This document shows, piece by piece, positions 1-5,132 of a stretch of 7,204 nt of DNA. Location of the stretch: positions 1 through 7,204 of the forward strand of contig JASFUX010000175.1 of assembly GCA_050050115.1 (NCBI GenBank), written 5' to 3'. Under the pieces are notes generated by a model. The model searched no databases and was not told where the DNA came from. It saw nothing but the letters and a program-made list of their open reading frames with translations. Position numbers and translations under genes: made by a program. Numbering within the stretch: position 1 is the stretch's first letter; every line of letters starts with the position of its first letter. Source of the DNA: JASFUX01 sp050050115 (GTDB lineage: Bacteria > Pseudomonadota > Alphaproteobacteria > Caulobacterales > Maricaulaceae).

Positions 1-358
1 GGAAAACTGGGCGACGGGCGAGACGCGGCCGGTGCTCGCCGGAGCGGGCGTGGCAAGCGGCGCAGCCGGCGGCCTCGGCCTGCGCGGCGACGGCGAGCCC
101 GCCGCGACGCTTGCGCCGGGCGGCGGACTTGTCGACCCGGGCTGGCGCTATGGCCGGCACGTCTGGGTTCCCGCCGACGGGTCGTCGAACTCGTCAGGCG
201 AATTCGCGCTCTTCGGCGAGTACGGCCAATACGTTTGGGTCGACCAGCGCCGCGGCGTGGTGATCGCCATGGCTGCAGCCGACCGCGGCTGGAGCGCGCA
301 TCGCGCCGAAGCCGTCGCCGTGCTGCGCGCTGCGGCGGCCTACGTCGACGCCGACTGA
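1..358 (+). CDS. Serine hydrolase, beta-lactamase (class C) fold, C-terminal part (5' truncated)
   Basis: The reading frame is already open at base 2 and runs to TGA at 356-358, so only about 118 C-terminal residues are present and the true start lies outside the window. The stretch ALFGEYGQYVWVDQRR followed by GVVIAMAAADRGW is the usual end of class C beta-lactamase-type serine hydrolases (esterases, 6-aminohexanoate-dimer hydrolases, PBP-like proteins): a small-residue/Phe-Gly-Gln turn, then a strand with a Val-Asp pair, then a hydrophobic strand. The catalytic Ser-x-x-Lys would lie upstream and cannot be seen. The first residues read NWATGET, which resembles the Tyr-Ser-Gly-Glu-Thr type second motif of this family. 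If it is that motif, it is unusually close to the C-terminus. The substrate cannot be deduced. The gene converges on the VOC gene with a 5-base gap. Family assignment is fairly secure, function is not. Confidence 0.6.
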   Translation, partial: ENWATGETRPVLAGAGVASGAAGGLGLRGDGEPAATLAPGGGLVDPGWRYGRHVWVPADGSSNSSGEFALFGEYGQYVWVDQRRGVVIAMAAADRGWSAHRAEAVAVLRAAAAYVDAD

Positions 359-363
359 CCGGC

Positions 364-714
364 TCAGCTTTCCGATTTCGTCCACACGGCGAGAAGGTTG
401 CCGCTTGGGTCGCGGAAGGCGAAGCGCTTGCCGCCGGGAAACTCGACGTCGTCGCCGACAAGTTCGCCGCCGGCCTTCAACACGCCGGCGCGCGCGGCTT
501 CAATGTCGTCGGCGTAGAGCACGACCAGCGGCTCGGTGCGGGGACCGTTGGCGTTGAAGCCGCCGGCCTCGCCCTCGCGCACGCCGTCCTCGAAGCCGCA
601 GTAGGTGTCTGCATAATCGGTGAAGCGCCAACCGAAGGCGGTTTCATAGAACGCCTTCATCTCGGGGTTGCCGGAACTCCAAAGCTCGACGTAGTCCGTG
701 CGTGCGGTGCTCAT
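364..714 (-). CDS. VOC family (glyoxalase/bleomycin-resistance fold) protein
   Basis: This 116-residue protein is a single vicinal-oxygen-chelate domain of typical length, built from two beta-alpha-beta-beta-beta modules. Family signatures are AFYETAFGWRF at residues 21-31 (helix 1 into the first strands), VVLYADDIEAA at 64-74 (start of the second module) and RFAFRDPSGNLLAVW at 97-111, the classic last strands with Asp-Pro-x-Gly-Asn. Members bind metals or small molecules and include lyases, dioxygenases and antibiotic-binding proteins; the substrate here is unknown. The ATG at 714 is preferred over an in-frame ATG at 756 because a strong Shine-Dalgarno GGAGGGAG (729-722) sits 7 bases before it, and because the longer form would run through the palindrome cluster. 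The gene is probably monocistronic, with its own promoter in the 104-base gap behind the TerB-like gene. Confidence 0.88.
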   Translation of the reverse strand: MSTARTDYVELWSSGNPEMKAFYETAFGWRFTDYADTYCGFEDGVREGEAGGFNANGPRTEPLVVLYADDIEAARAGVLKAGGELVGDDVEFPGGKRFAFRDPSGNLLAVWTKSES

Positions 715-721
715 GACAGCT

Positions 722-729
722 CTCCCTCC
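722..729 (-). promoter_or_regulatory. Shine-Dalgarno that fixes the VOC gene start
   Basis: GGAGGGAG on the minus strand ends 7 bases before the ATG at 714. It decides between this start and the in-frame upstream ATG at 756, which has no comparable ribosome-binding site. Confidence 0.75.
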
Positions 730-743
730 GTGAAACATGTTCC
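730..743. repeat. Secondary imperfect palindrome GTGAAACATGTTCC
   Basis: This 14-bp element pairs a GTGAAAC half-site with an inverted TGTTCC half (one mismatch from TGTTTC). It lies between the candidate VOC -10 box and its Shine-Dalgarno. The TGTTCC here (738-743) and the one in the parS-like site (749-754) are 11 bases apart, close to one helical turn. Confidence 0.5.
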
Positions 744-748
744 TGTTA

Positions 749-764
749 TGTTCCACGTGAAACG
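749..764. promoter_or_regulatory. parS-like ParB-binding site candidate
   Basis: TGTTCCACGTGAAACG matches 14 of 16 positions of the bacterial parS consensus TGTTTCACGTGAAACA, differing at positions 5 and 16. The central CACGTGAAAC and both arms are intact. Known parS sites tolerate a C at position 5. ParB loads onto such sites near the replication origin and drives chromosome segregation. The site lies between genes, behind the TerB-like stop and before the VOC start. No parA, parB or gidB is visible in the window, so origin proximity is not shown. The same bases could instead be a gene-specific operator. Confidence 0.45.
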
Positions 765-772
765 TTTCACGT
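755..772. repeat. Perfect 18-bp palindrome in the VOC promoter
   Basis: ACGTGAAACGTTTCACGT is its own reverse complement with no spacer. It shares the half-site GTGAAAC (757-763) with the overlapping parS-like site and adds the opposed GTTTCAC (764-770). A related, one-mismatch inverted pair (GTGAAAC at 730-736 facing TGTTCC at 738-743) lies further downstream on the VOC side. The arrangement is what a dimeric DNA-binding protein with several cooperative sites would need. The palindrome is visible in the sequence; its function is inferred. Confidence 0.75.
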
Positions 773-818
773 CAAGAATGGATGAGAACGAATGCAGACC
801 TGGGCCGCCGCTTGGGAC

Positions 819-1190
819 CTAGTAGCTCGCCGGATCAAGCCCGAACGCTTCGGCGATGCGCGCCACCCAGACGTCTTCCTGCGGCTTGATCTCGCGGTCG
901 GCGACGACGGCGGCCTGCGCAGCTCGCATCGCCGCTGTCTTGATCTCCTGGGTCTTCGCTTCGGCGATCAGCGCCTTGAACACCTTCTTGCCGTCCTTGG
1001 AGGCCGACACCGCCTTGACCGCATCCGACCAGGCTTTGGCGACGGCCGCGGCGTCGAAATTGGCAAGTGCGGGATCGGTCGTCGCAAACGAGGGAAACTT
1101 GCGGTCCTCGAGCGGCACGAGCCGGCCGTCGGCGAAACACACGAGCGCATAGGCGCGGGCTGCGGCGTCCAGCATCGGTTGCTTGGCCAT
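819..1190 (-). CDS. TerB-like (tellurite resistance TerB family) protein
   Basis: This is a small, probably cytosolic, all-helical protein of 123 residues. Two internally similar acidic segments, FADGRLVPLE (residues 19-28) and VADREIKPQE (96-105), carry the Ala-Asp-Gly/Arg-x-(Leu/Ile)-x-Pro-x-Glu pattern typical of TerB/DjlA-like domains, where paired acidic loops can bind metal. Length fits a stand-alone TerB domain. No other ter genes (terC, terD, terZ) are nearby, so a role in tellurite resistance is not supported; solitary TerB proteins are usually of unknown function. ATG 1190 is chosen because GAGGGGAAG lies just upstream and the conserved domain starts immediately after it. The frame stays open to 1361 but that extension is Arg-rich and unlike the domain. 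It is divergent from the DoxX-like gene across 297 bases. Confidence 0.8.
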   Translation of the reverse strand: MAKQPMLDAAARAYALVCFADGRLVPLEDRKFPSFATTDPALANFDAAAVAKAWSDAVKAVSASKDGKKVFKALIAEAKTQEIKTAAMRAAQAAVVADREIKPQEDVWVARIAEAFGLDPASY

Positions 1191-1487
1191 GTCCGGCTTC
1201 CCCTCGGCGACGTTCGCGCCGCAAGCCCGGCGCGGCGGCGATGCTATATCAGATCGAAGTCGCGGAGCGACCCGCCGAGTCATGCTCGCGAGGCGTCCTG
1301 GCGCGGAGCGTCGAACCGGCCCCCGCAACGAACGCGTGACCAGCGATCTCGCGCCGATCACGTTTGACCCAGCGCGTTCGTGAGGCGGATGCGCGCGCTC
1401 TCGACGAGAGATAAGAGGGAACAGGACAACGCTCTATGGCGACCGCCGCGCGGCGGCGGCGCGTCGAACGCATTGGAGGAATTGACG
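1191..1487. other. Divergent intergenic region, TerB-like / DoxX-like
   Basis: This 297-base spacer must hold the promoters of both flanking genes, but none is clear. On the plus strand GCTATATC (1243-1250) is an exact match to the Caulobacter -10 consensus GCTANAWC, yet no matching -35 precedes it and it lies about 240 bases before the DoxX-like start. TTGACCC (1364-1370) resembles a -35 without a good -10 after it. A 13-bp inverted repeat CTCTCGACGAGAG lies at 1398-1410. No convincing small gene is seen. Confidence 0.5.
1398..1410. repeat. 13-bp inverted repeat CTCTCGACGAGAG
   Basis: Six-base arms CTCTCG and CGAGAG flank a single A, 78 bases before the DoxX-like start codon. It could be an operator, but a repeat this short can arise by chance in GC-rich DNA. 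Confidence 0.35.
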
Positions 1488-1967
1488 ATGGCTTTGATCG
1501 CGCGCTTCGCGCCCTGGGCGCTGGGGCTGTTCATATCGGCGACCTTCCTCGACTCGCTGCGCTTTAAGTTCACCGGTCACCCGACGCCGCGTCACATCTT
1601 CACGACGCTGCGCGACTGGAGCGGGATCGGGCTCTTCTATCCGGCCGGCCCTTGGATCATCGGATTAGGGGAGCTGCTCTCTTCGGTCTTGCTGATCGCC
1701 GCGCCGCTCGTTCTCGTGTTCATGGGTAAGCAAACCCTCGCCGGCGCGAGCCAGGCGGCGGGCGCGCTCATCGCGCTGGGGATCATGACCGGCGCGATCG
1801 TCTTTCATCTGTTCACGCCGCTGGGGATCGAGACGCCGACCGCGTGGGACGGCGACACGGTCGTCGCGCAAGGACCGTTTCTGTTCATAGCGGCGTGCGG
1901 CAGCTGGCTCAGCGCCGTGATCATCCTGCTGTTGCGCAAAGGCGACGTGCTGGCGCTCAAGCCTTGA
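1488..1967 (+). CDS. DoxX-like four-helix inner-membrane protein
   Basis: The 159-residue protein has four predicted membrane segments at about residues 5-22, 55-79, 89-109 and 128-149, and short polar ends. The polar loop after helix 1 (RFKFTGHPTPRHIF, 25-38) and the segment GAIVFHLFTPLGIE (102-115), with a His inside or at the edge of helix 3, are the most distinctive parts. They recall small uncharacterised DoxX-type membrane proteins of Proteobacteria. A precise biochemical role cannot be given; DoxX relatives have been linked to redox stress and membrane quinone functions. ATG 1488 follows TGGAGGA (1474-1480) with a 7-base spacer, and the first helix begins at once. An upstream in-frame ATG at 1380 would add 36 non-conserved, Arg-rich residues. 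A strong hairpin lies 26 bases after the stop. Confidence 0.75.
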   Translation: MALIARFAPWALGLFISATFLDSLRFKFTGHPTPRHIFTTLRDWSGIGLFYPAGPWIIGLGELLSSVLLIAAPLVLVFMGKQTLAGASQAAGALIALGIMTGAIVFHLFTPLGIETPTAWDGDTVVAQGPFLFIAACGSWLSAVIILLLRKGDVLALKP

Positions 1968-1992
1968 TCGGCGCCGTCGGTCGCAGCGAAGA

Positions 1993-2018
1993 GCCTCCCG
2001 GCAAGAGCGCCGGGAGGC
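1993..2018. terminator. Bidirectional hairpin terminator candidate
   Basis: A perfect 10-bp GC-rich stem (GCCTCCCGGC 1993-2002 with GCCGGGAGGC 2009-2018) encloses a 6-base AAGAGC loop. It lies between the convergent stops at 1967 and 2044. On the plus strand it is followed by a moderately T-rich tail (2020-2038), and on the minus strand by only a weak T-run. It probably ends transcription of the DoxX-like gene and may also stop or stabilise the barrel mRNA. Confidence 0.75.
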
Positions 2019-2043
2019 CTCATCGTATTAGTCTTTGTACGGC

Positions 2044-2577
2044 TTAATAACCGCCGAATCGACGGACGTAGCTGATCGAGAACGCGTCCGCGTCCCCGTC
2101 GTCGAACTCGTAGCGCGTATAGTCCGCGCGCACGCCGTTCGGGCCGGCGAGGAACAGCTCGCCGCCGACGCCCGCGGCCCAGCCGCTGTCGGTGTCGCTT
2201 GCGGCGAACGGGCCCGCCGAGGCGGAGACTTCGGCGTTCACGTACCCGACGCGACCGAAGACGGCGACAGAGTCGGCGATGCCGATCCCGCCGCGGGCGA
2301 AGATGCCAAAGGCGTTGTCGAGTTCGACGGTTGCGCCGCCGACGTCGTCGTCGCCGATGCCGAAGTGGGCTTCAGCTTCGCCGGCGAAGTGCGGGGTCAG
2401 GTGGTAGGTGCCGCGAGCGAACACCGAGTCGACGTCGGCGCTGGCGCCGCCCACGTCGAACGAAGAGCGCTGCCAGCCGCCGGAGATGTCCAGCGTGCCG
2501 GCGTCTTGCGCCAACGCGGGTACAGATAGGGCCGCCGCGCCAAGCGCGGCGCAACTTACGACATATGCGATTTTCAT
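2044..2577 (-). CDS. Small outer-membrane beta-barrel protein
   Basis: The 177-residue precursor begins with a clear Sec signal peptide: Lys2, a hydrophobic core of residues 4-19, and a Pro-Ala-Leu-Ala site with cleavage likely after Ala23. The mature 154 residues alternate hydrophobic and polar positions with Gly- and Asp-rich turns, for example FARGTYHLTPHFAGEAEAHF (53-72), IFARGGIGIADSVAVFGRVGY (in part, 92-112) and the terminal strand FSISYVRRF (166-174). This is the pattern of an 8-strand OmpA/opacity-type (porin family) barrel. The C-terminal strand ends in Phe174 followed by Gly-Gly-Tyr, so an aromatic residue still closes the protein as the BAM machinery prefers. The acidic external loops may bind cations, but this is speculation. 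The start at 2577 has an AAGGCAGG ribosome-binding site. A promoter candidate and a 5' leader hairpin lie upstream. Confidence 0.87.
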   Translation of the reverse strand: MKIAYVVSCAALGAAALSVPALAQDAGTLDISGGWQRSSFDVGGASADVDSVFARGTYHLTPHFAGEAEAHFGIGDDDVGGATVELDNAFGIFARGGIGIADSVAVFGRVGYVNAEVSASAGPFAASDTDSGWAAGVGGELFLAGPNGVRADYTRYEFDDGDADAFSISYVRRFGGY

Positions 2578-2622
2578 GGATTGCCTGCCTTGTCGTGGAA
2601 GTTTGTGACTTCACTTCCCCCC

Positions 2623-2641
2623 GATCGCCGGTTCGGCGATC
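2623..2641 (-). promoter_or_regulatory. Inverted repeat at the 5' end of the barrel-protein mRNA
   Basis: GATCGCCG and CGGCGATC form a perfect 8-bp stem with a 3-base loop. If the promoter candidate at 2650-2676 is right, the mRNA starts near 2643 and this hairpin sits almost at its 5' end. That position is comparable to the stabilising 5' hairpin known from E. coli ompA mRNA. It could alternatively be a protein-binding palindrome. Confidence 0.5.
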
Positions 2642-2649
2642 AGCGCTCA

Positions 2650-2676
2650 GTTTGGGCCGAGGCGCGGTTCGGTCAA
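2650..2676 (-). promoter_or_regulatory. Candidate promoter of the outer-membrane barrel gene
   Basis: On the minus strand TTGACCG (2676-2670) matches 6 of 7 positions of the Caulobacter -35 consensus TTGACGS. GCCCAAAC (2657-2650) matches 6 of 8 of the -10 consensus GCTANAWC, with a 12-base spacer inside the usual 10-14 range. Transcription would start near 2643, giving a leader of roughly 65 bases. Confidence 0.4.
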
Positions 2677-2710
2677 CGCGGGCCTGCAAACTTCGCCTGG
2701 GCGTGCCCAG

Positions 2711-2762
2711 AGCGACACGCCCGAGCGACACGCCTCGGTGACATGTCTGGGCGACACGTCCG
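2711..2762. repeat. Four tandem copies of a 13-bp repeat
   Basis: Copies are AGCGACACGCCCG (2711), AGCGACACGCCTC (2724), GGTGACATGTCTG (2737) and GGCGACACGTCCG (2750); a fifth, decayed unit may follow at 2763. The shared core is RGYGACAYGYC. Copy 1 matches copy 2 and copy 4 at 11 of 13 positions. The third copy contains the palindrome GACATGTC (2740-2747). The period is not a multiple of three and the DNA is intergenic, so this is not a coding repeat. It lies between the two divergent promoter candidates, where a shared operator would be expected. Confidence 0.65.
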
Positions 2763-2789
2763 GGCGGCAGCGCCTGGCCGATCACGTGC

Positions 2790-2818
2790 TTGCTCGATCG
2801 AACGCGGGGCGCTAGACG
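2790..2818 (+). promoter_or_regulatory. Possible ndk promoter
   Basis: TTGCTCG (2790-2796) and GCTAGACG (2811-2818) are separated by 14 bases. The second matches 6 of 8 of the alphaproteobacterial -10 consensus GCTANAWC; the first is only a weak -35. The leader would be about 65 bases. Low confidence. Confidence 0.28.
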
Positions 2819-2889
2819 AGCGGTCCGCGCCGCCGCCGCGGCAGCGCCGCCAATTCACGCCCGCCGTTCCAAGCCCCTGGGAGACCTGA

Positions 2890-3312
2890 ATGCCCGTCGA
2901 ACGCACCCTGTCGATCATCAAGCCGGACGCCACCGAGCGGAACCTGACCGGCGCGGTCAATAAGATGATCGAGGAGGCGGGGCTGCGCATCGTCGCGCAA
3001 AAGCGCATCCGCATGACCCGCGATCAGGCCGAGCGGTTCTATGAGGTCCACAAGGAGCGGCCGTTCTTTGGAGAGCTGGTCGATTTCATGGTCTCGGGAC
3101 CGGTGGTCGTCCAGGCGCTCGAGGGCGAGAACGGCGTCGAGCGCTATCGCACGGTGATGGGTGACACCAACCCTGAGAACGCCGCTGAAGGCACGATCCG
3201 CAAGGCTTATGCGCGCAACATCGGCGAAAACACGGTGCACGGCTCGGACAGCGCCGAGAACGCCGCGCGCGAGGTGGCCTTCTTCTTCGAAGAGCAAGAG
3301 ATCGTCGGCTAG
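2890..3312 (+). CDS. ndk: Nucleoside diphosphate kinase
   Basis: Ndk transfers the gamma phosphate of ATP to other (d)NDPs by a ping-pong reaction through a phosphohistidine, which balances the cytosolic NTP and dNTP pools. The 140-residue length is typical for bacterial Ndk. Visible family features are TLSIIKPDA (residues 6-14) with the nucleotide-binding Lys11, the ERPFFGELVDFM segment (56-67), the RYRTVMGDTNP loop (85-95) and the active site NTVHGSDS (114-121) with catalytic His117. The C-terminus is complete. The ATG follows GGGAG (2879-2883) with a 6-base spacer. The gene converges on purN with only 3 bases between the stop codons, so the 3' ends of the two mRNAs must overlap unless termination occurs inside a gene. 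Confidence 0.98.
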   Translation: MPVERTLSIIKPDATERNLTGAVNKMIEEAGLRIVAQKRIRMTRDQAERFYEVHKERPFFGELVDFMVSGPVVVQALEGENGVERYRTVMGDTNPENAAEGTIRKAYARNIGENTVHGSDSAENAAREVAFFFEEQEIVG

Positions 3313-3315
3313 GGC

Positions 3316-3945
3316 TTACCGCTCGCCGGTCCCGGCGCTTTCGCGCGGCTCGCTTGGGTCGAGCGCGCTTGGGCGCGAATTGATGAAATCGCGGAGCGCC
3401 GCCGGATAGAGCTTGTGCTCCTCGACGAGCACCCGCGCCGCCAGGGCGTCGGGGTCGTCGCCGGGTCGGATCGGAATCTTCGCTTGGCCCAGGATCGGGC
3501 CTTCGTCGACGCCCGCGGTGACCAGGTGAACCGTGCAGCCGTGCTCGGCGTCGCCGGCCTCGAGCGCGCGGGCGTGGGTGTCGAGGCCGGGATACTTGGG
3601 CAGCAGCGAGGGATGGATGTTGAGCATCCGACCCTCCCATTTCTCCACGAACCACGGCGTCAGAATGCGCATAAAGCCGGCGAGACAGACGATCTCGACC
3701 TTGGCGCTCAGCAGCCGCGCATGGATCTCGATCTCGAAGCGCTGGCGGTCGGGGTAGGCGCGGTGATCGACGACGGCGGTGGCGACCCCCCGCGCCTCGG
3801 CGACCGCGAGACCGCCCGCGTCGGGCCTGTTCGACAGCACCAGCGCGGGCTCGGCTGGAAAGGCCTCGTCCGCCATCGCGTCGAGCAGCGACATCATGTT
3901 CGAGCCGCGTCCCGAGATCAGGATGGCGACGCGCGCGCGCGTCAT
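3316..3945 (-). CDS. purN: Phosphoribosylglycinamide formyltransferase (GART)
   Basis: PurN uses 10-formyl-tetrahydrofolate to formylate glycinamide ribonucleotide, the third step of de novo purine synthesis. The 209-residue protein shows the phosphate-binding SGRGSN (11-16), LAGFMRIL (88-95), the active-site stretch LNIHPSLLPKYPG (108-120) with catalytic Asn109 and His111, and HLVTAGVDEGPIL (140-152) with catalytic Asp147. Length and motif order are normal. The start at 3945 is chosen because its ATG overlaps the purM stop as ATGA (3942-3945), which implies translational coupling, and because the conserved sequence begins at once (MTRARVAILISGRG). The open frame upstream to 4131 is only the shifted, Arg-rich shadow of purM. 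After residue 190 the tail is short and variable, as in other alphaproteobacteria. Confidence 0.97.
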   Translation of the reverse strand: MTRARVAILISGRGSNMMSLLDAMADEAFPAEPALVLSNRPDAGGLAVAEARGVATAVVDHRAYPDRQRFEIEIHARLLSAKVEIVCLAGFMRILTPWFVEKWEGRMLNIHPSLLPKYPGLDTHARALEAGDAEHGCTVHLVTAGVDEGPILGQAKIPIRPGDDPDALAARVLVEEHKLYPAALRDFINSRPSALDPSEPRESAGTGER

Positions 3946-4985
3946 GGGGCGGCCGCGAGTTCGCCGGCGACCCAGGCGGTTTCGCCGGCCGCGTTGAGCC
4001 GTTCGACGACATGGTCCGCGTGCTCGGGCGCGGCCGCGAGCATCAGCCCGACCCCGCAGTTGAAGGTCCGCAGCATCTCGGTTTCCGCGACTCCGCCGGC
4101 CTCCTGCAGCCAAGCGAAGACGGCCGGCCATTCCCAGCTCGGACGGTCGATCTCAGGCTTCAGCGTCTTGGGCAGCATTCGCGGCGGATTCTCGACGAGA
4201 CCGCCGCCGGTGATGTGGGCGACGCCCTTGATCAGGCCTTCGGCGAACAGCGGCTTCATCGCCTCAACGTAAATGCGCGTTGGTGTCAGGAGAGCCTCGC
4301 CAAGGCTTTGTCTCTCGGCAAACGGCGCGGGCGCGTCGTAGCCGAGCCCGGCGCGCTCGACGATCTTGCGGATCAGCGAAAAGCCGTTCGAGTGCGGCCC
4401 TGAGCTGGCGACCGCGATCAGAGCGTCGCCCGCAGCCATGGCGTCGCGTTTGGGCAAGATGGCCGCGCGCTCCACCGCGCCGACGACGAAGCCGGCGACG
4501 TCGTAGCGGTCGTTCGGGTAGAGGCCCGGCATCTCCGCGGTCTCCCCGCCGATCAGTGCGCAGCCGGCCTGGCGGCAGCCCTCGGCGACGCCCGAGACCA
4601 CCGCGGCGGCGCGGTCGGCGTCGAGCCGGCTGGTGGCGAAGTAATCGAGAAAGAACAAGGGCTCGGCGCCCTGGGCGAGCACGTCGTTGACGCACATGGC
4701 CACGAGGTCGATCCCGATGGTGTCGTGCCGGCCGGCGAGGGCGGCGACCTCAAGCTTGGTGCCGACGCCGTCCGTGCCGGAGACCAGCACGGGATCGGAA
4801 AAGCCCGCCGCCTTGAGGTCGAAGAGCCCGCCGAAGCCGCCCAACTCGACATCTGCGCCCGGGCGGGCGGTGCTCGCCGCCAGCGGAGCGACGGCCGCGA
4901 CCAGCCGGTCGCCCTCGTCGATGTCGACCCCGGCGTCGCGGTAGCTCAGACCGTTGCGGCCGTCGGCCTGTTTGGCGTCGGTCAT
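3942..4985 (-). CDS. purM: Phosphoribosylformylglycinamidine cyclo-ligase (AIR synthetase)
   Basis: PurM closes the imidazole ring of FGAM with ATP to give aminoimidazole ribonucleotide, the fifth step of purine synthesis. The 347-residue protein has the expected features in order: SYRDAGVDIDEG (14-25), GGFGGLFDL (49-57), the nucleotide-binding SGTDGVGTKL (69-78), GIDLVAMCVNDVLAQGAEP (91-109), LDYFATSRLD (113-122), IGGETAEMPGLY (145-156), SSGPHSNGFSLIRK (194-207) and AHITGGGLVENPPR (256-269). The start at 4985 has an excellent GGAGGT ribosome-binding site 4 bases upstream. The gene overlaps purN by 4 bases, so the two are co-transcribed. A GANTC site (GAATC, 4996-5000) lies just before the ribosome-binding site; in Caulobacter relatives such sites are methylated by CcrM, but an effect here is not shown. 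No purine riboswitch is recognisable in the leader. Confidence 0.98.
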   Translation of the reverse strand: MTDAKQADGRNGLSYRDAGVDIDEGDRLVAAVAPLAASTARPGADVELGGFGGLFDLKAAGFSDPVLVSGTDGVGTKLEVAALAGRHDTIGIDLVAMCVNDVLAQGAEPLFFLDYFATSRLDADRAAAVVSGVAEGCRQAGCALIGGETAEMPGLYPNDRYDVAGFVVGAVERAAILPKRDAMAAGDALIAVASSGPHSNGFSLIRKIVERAGLGYDAPAPFAERQSLGEALLTPTRIYVEAMKPLFAEGLIKGVAHITGGGLVENPPRMLPKTLKPEIDRPSWEWPAVFAWLQEAGGVAETEMLRTFNCGVGLMLAAAPEHADHVVERLNAAGETAWVAGELAAAP

Positions 4986-5095
4986 GCCGACCTCCGAATC
5001 TCAACGCGACGGACAAGACCTCAAGCCGCCGGCCGGCGCAAGCGGGCCATATTTCGGCGATAGGCCATTGGCGGCGCGCCTCGGCGCACAAGGGG

Positions 5096-5123
5096 TTCGC
5101 GGGCGGTCGCCAGAGGCTATACT
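5096..5123 (+). promoter_or_regulatory. Candidate promoter of the DUF2066-hdaA-ppk operon
   Basis: TTCGCGG (5096-5102) matches 5 of 7 of the Caulobacter -35 consensus TTGACGS. GCTATACT (5116-5123) matches 6 of 8 of GCTANAWC and also contains TATACT, a 5-of-6 match to the E. coli -10 box. The spacer is 13 bases. Transcription would start near 5130, just before the first possible start codon at 5133. Confidence 0.45.
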
Positions 5124-5132
5124 GGAGTTCTG

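Larger units (their letters stand above)
745..775 (-). promoter_or_regulatory. Candidate promoter of the VOC gene
   Basis: On the minus strand TTGACG (775-770) matches a -35 box in 5 of 6 positions. CATAAC (750-745) is a 4-of-6 match to a -10 box with a long 19-base spacer. Transcription would start near 738 and give a leader of about 24 bases containing the Shine-Dalgarno. The spacer is occupied almost entirely by an 18-bp palindrome. The -10 assignment is weak and the long spacer makes the call tentative. Confidence 0.35.
2578..2889. other. Divergent intergenic region, outer-membrane protein / ndk
   Basis: This 312-base spacer separates the barrel gene (-) from ndk (+). From left to right it holds the barrel mRNA leader with an inverted repeat (2623-2641), a barrel promoter candidate (2650-2676), a 13-bp tandem repeat array (2711-2762), a possible ndk promoter (2790-2818) and the ndk leader. 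No gene with plausible codon use or a ribosome-binding site is seen inside it. Confidence 0.6.

Noticed and set aside
792..1367. Plus-strand open frame (191 residues) opposite the TerB-like gene
   Set aside because: It crosses a conserved gene and its promoter region, and its translation is rich in Arg, Gly and His with no recognisable domain.
1435..1487. Possible short leader peptide starting at ATG 1435 before the DoxX-like gene
   Set aside because: It reads MATAARRRRRVERIGG and runs out of frame into the DoxX-like gene. It has no convincing ribosome-binding site and no attenuator structure.
2035..2529. Plus-strand open frame opposite the beta-barrel gene
   Set aside because: The minus-strand gene has a clean signal peptide, barrel strands and promoter. 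The plus-strand translation is a compositional mirror image.
3086..4012. Long minus-strand open frame (308 residues) over ndk and purN
   Set aside because: Its translation is dominated by Arg, Pro and Gly runs and overlaps ndk and purN, both unmistakable. It is a frame-shifted shadow typical of high-GC DNA.
3415..4272. Plus-strand open frame (285 residues) opposite purN and purM
   Set aside because: It is antisense to conserved genes, has no ribosome-binding site or recognisable domain, and mirrors their codon structure.
4986..5132. Purine riboswitch or PurR box before purM
   Set aside because: No conserved riboswitch core or recognisable operator palindrome was found in the leader, and alphaproteobacterial purM genes usually lack them.
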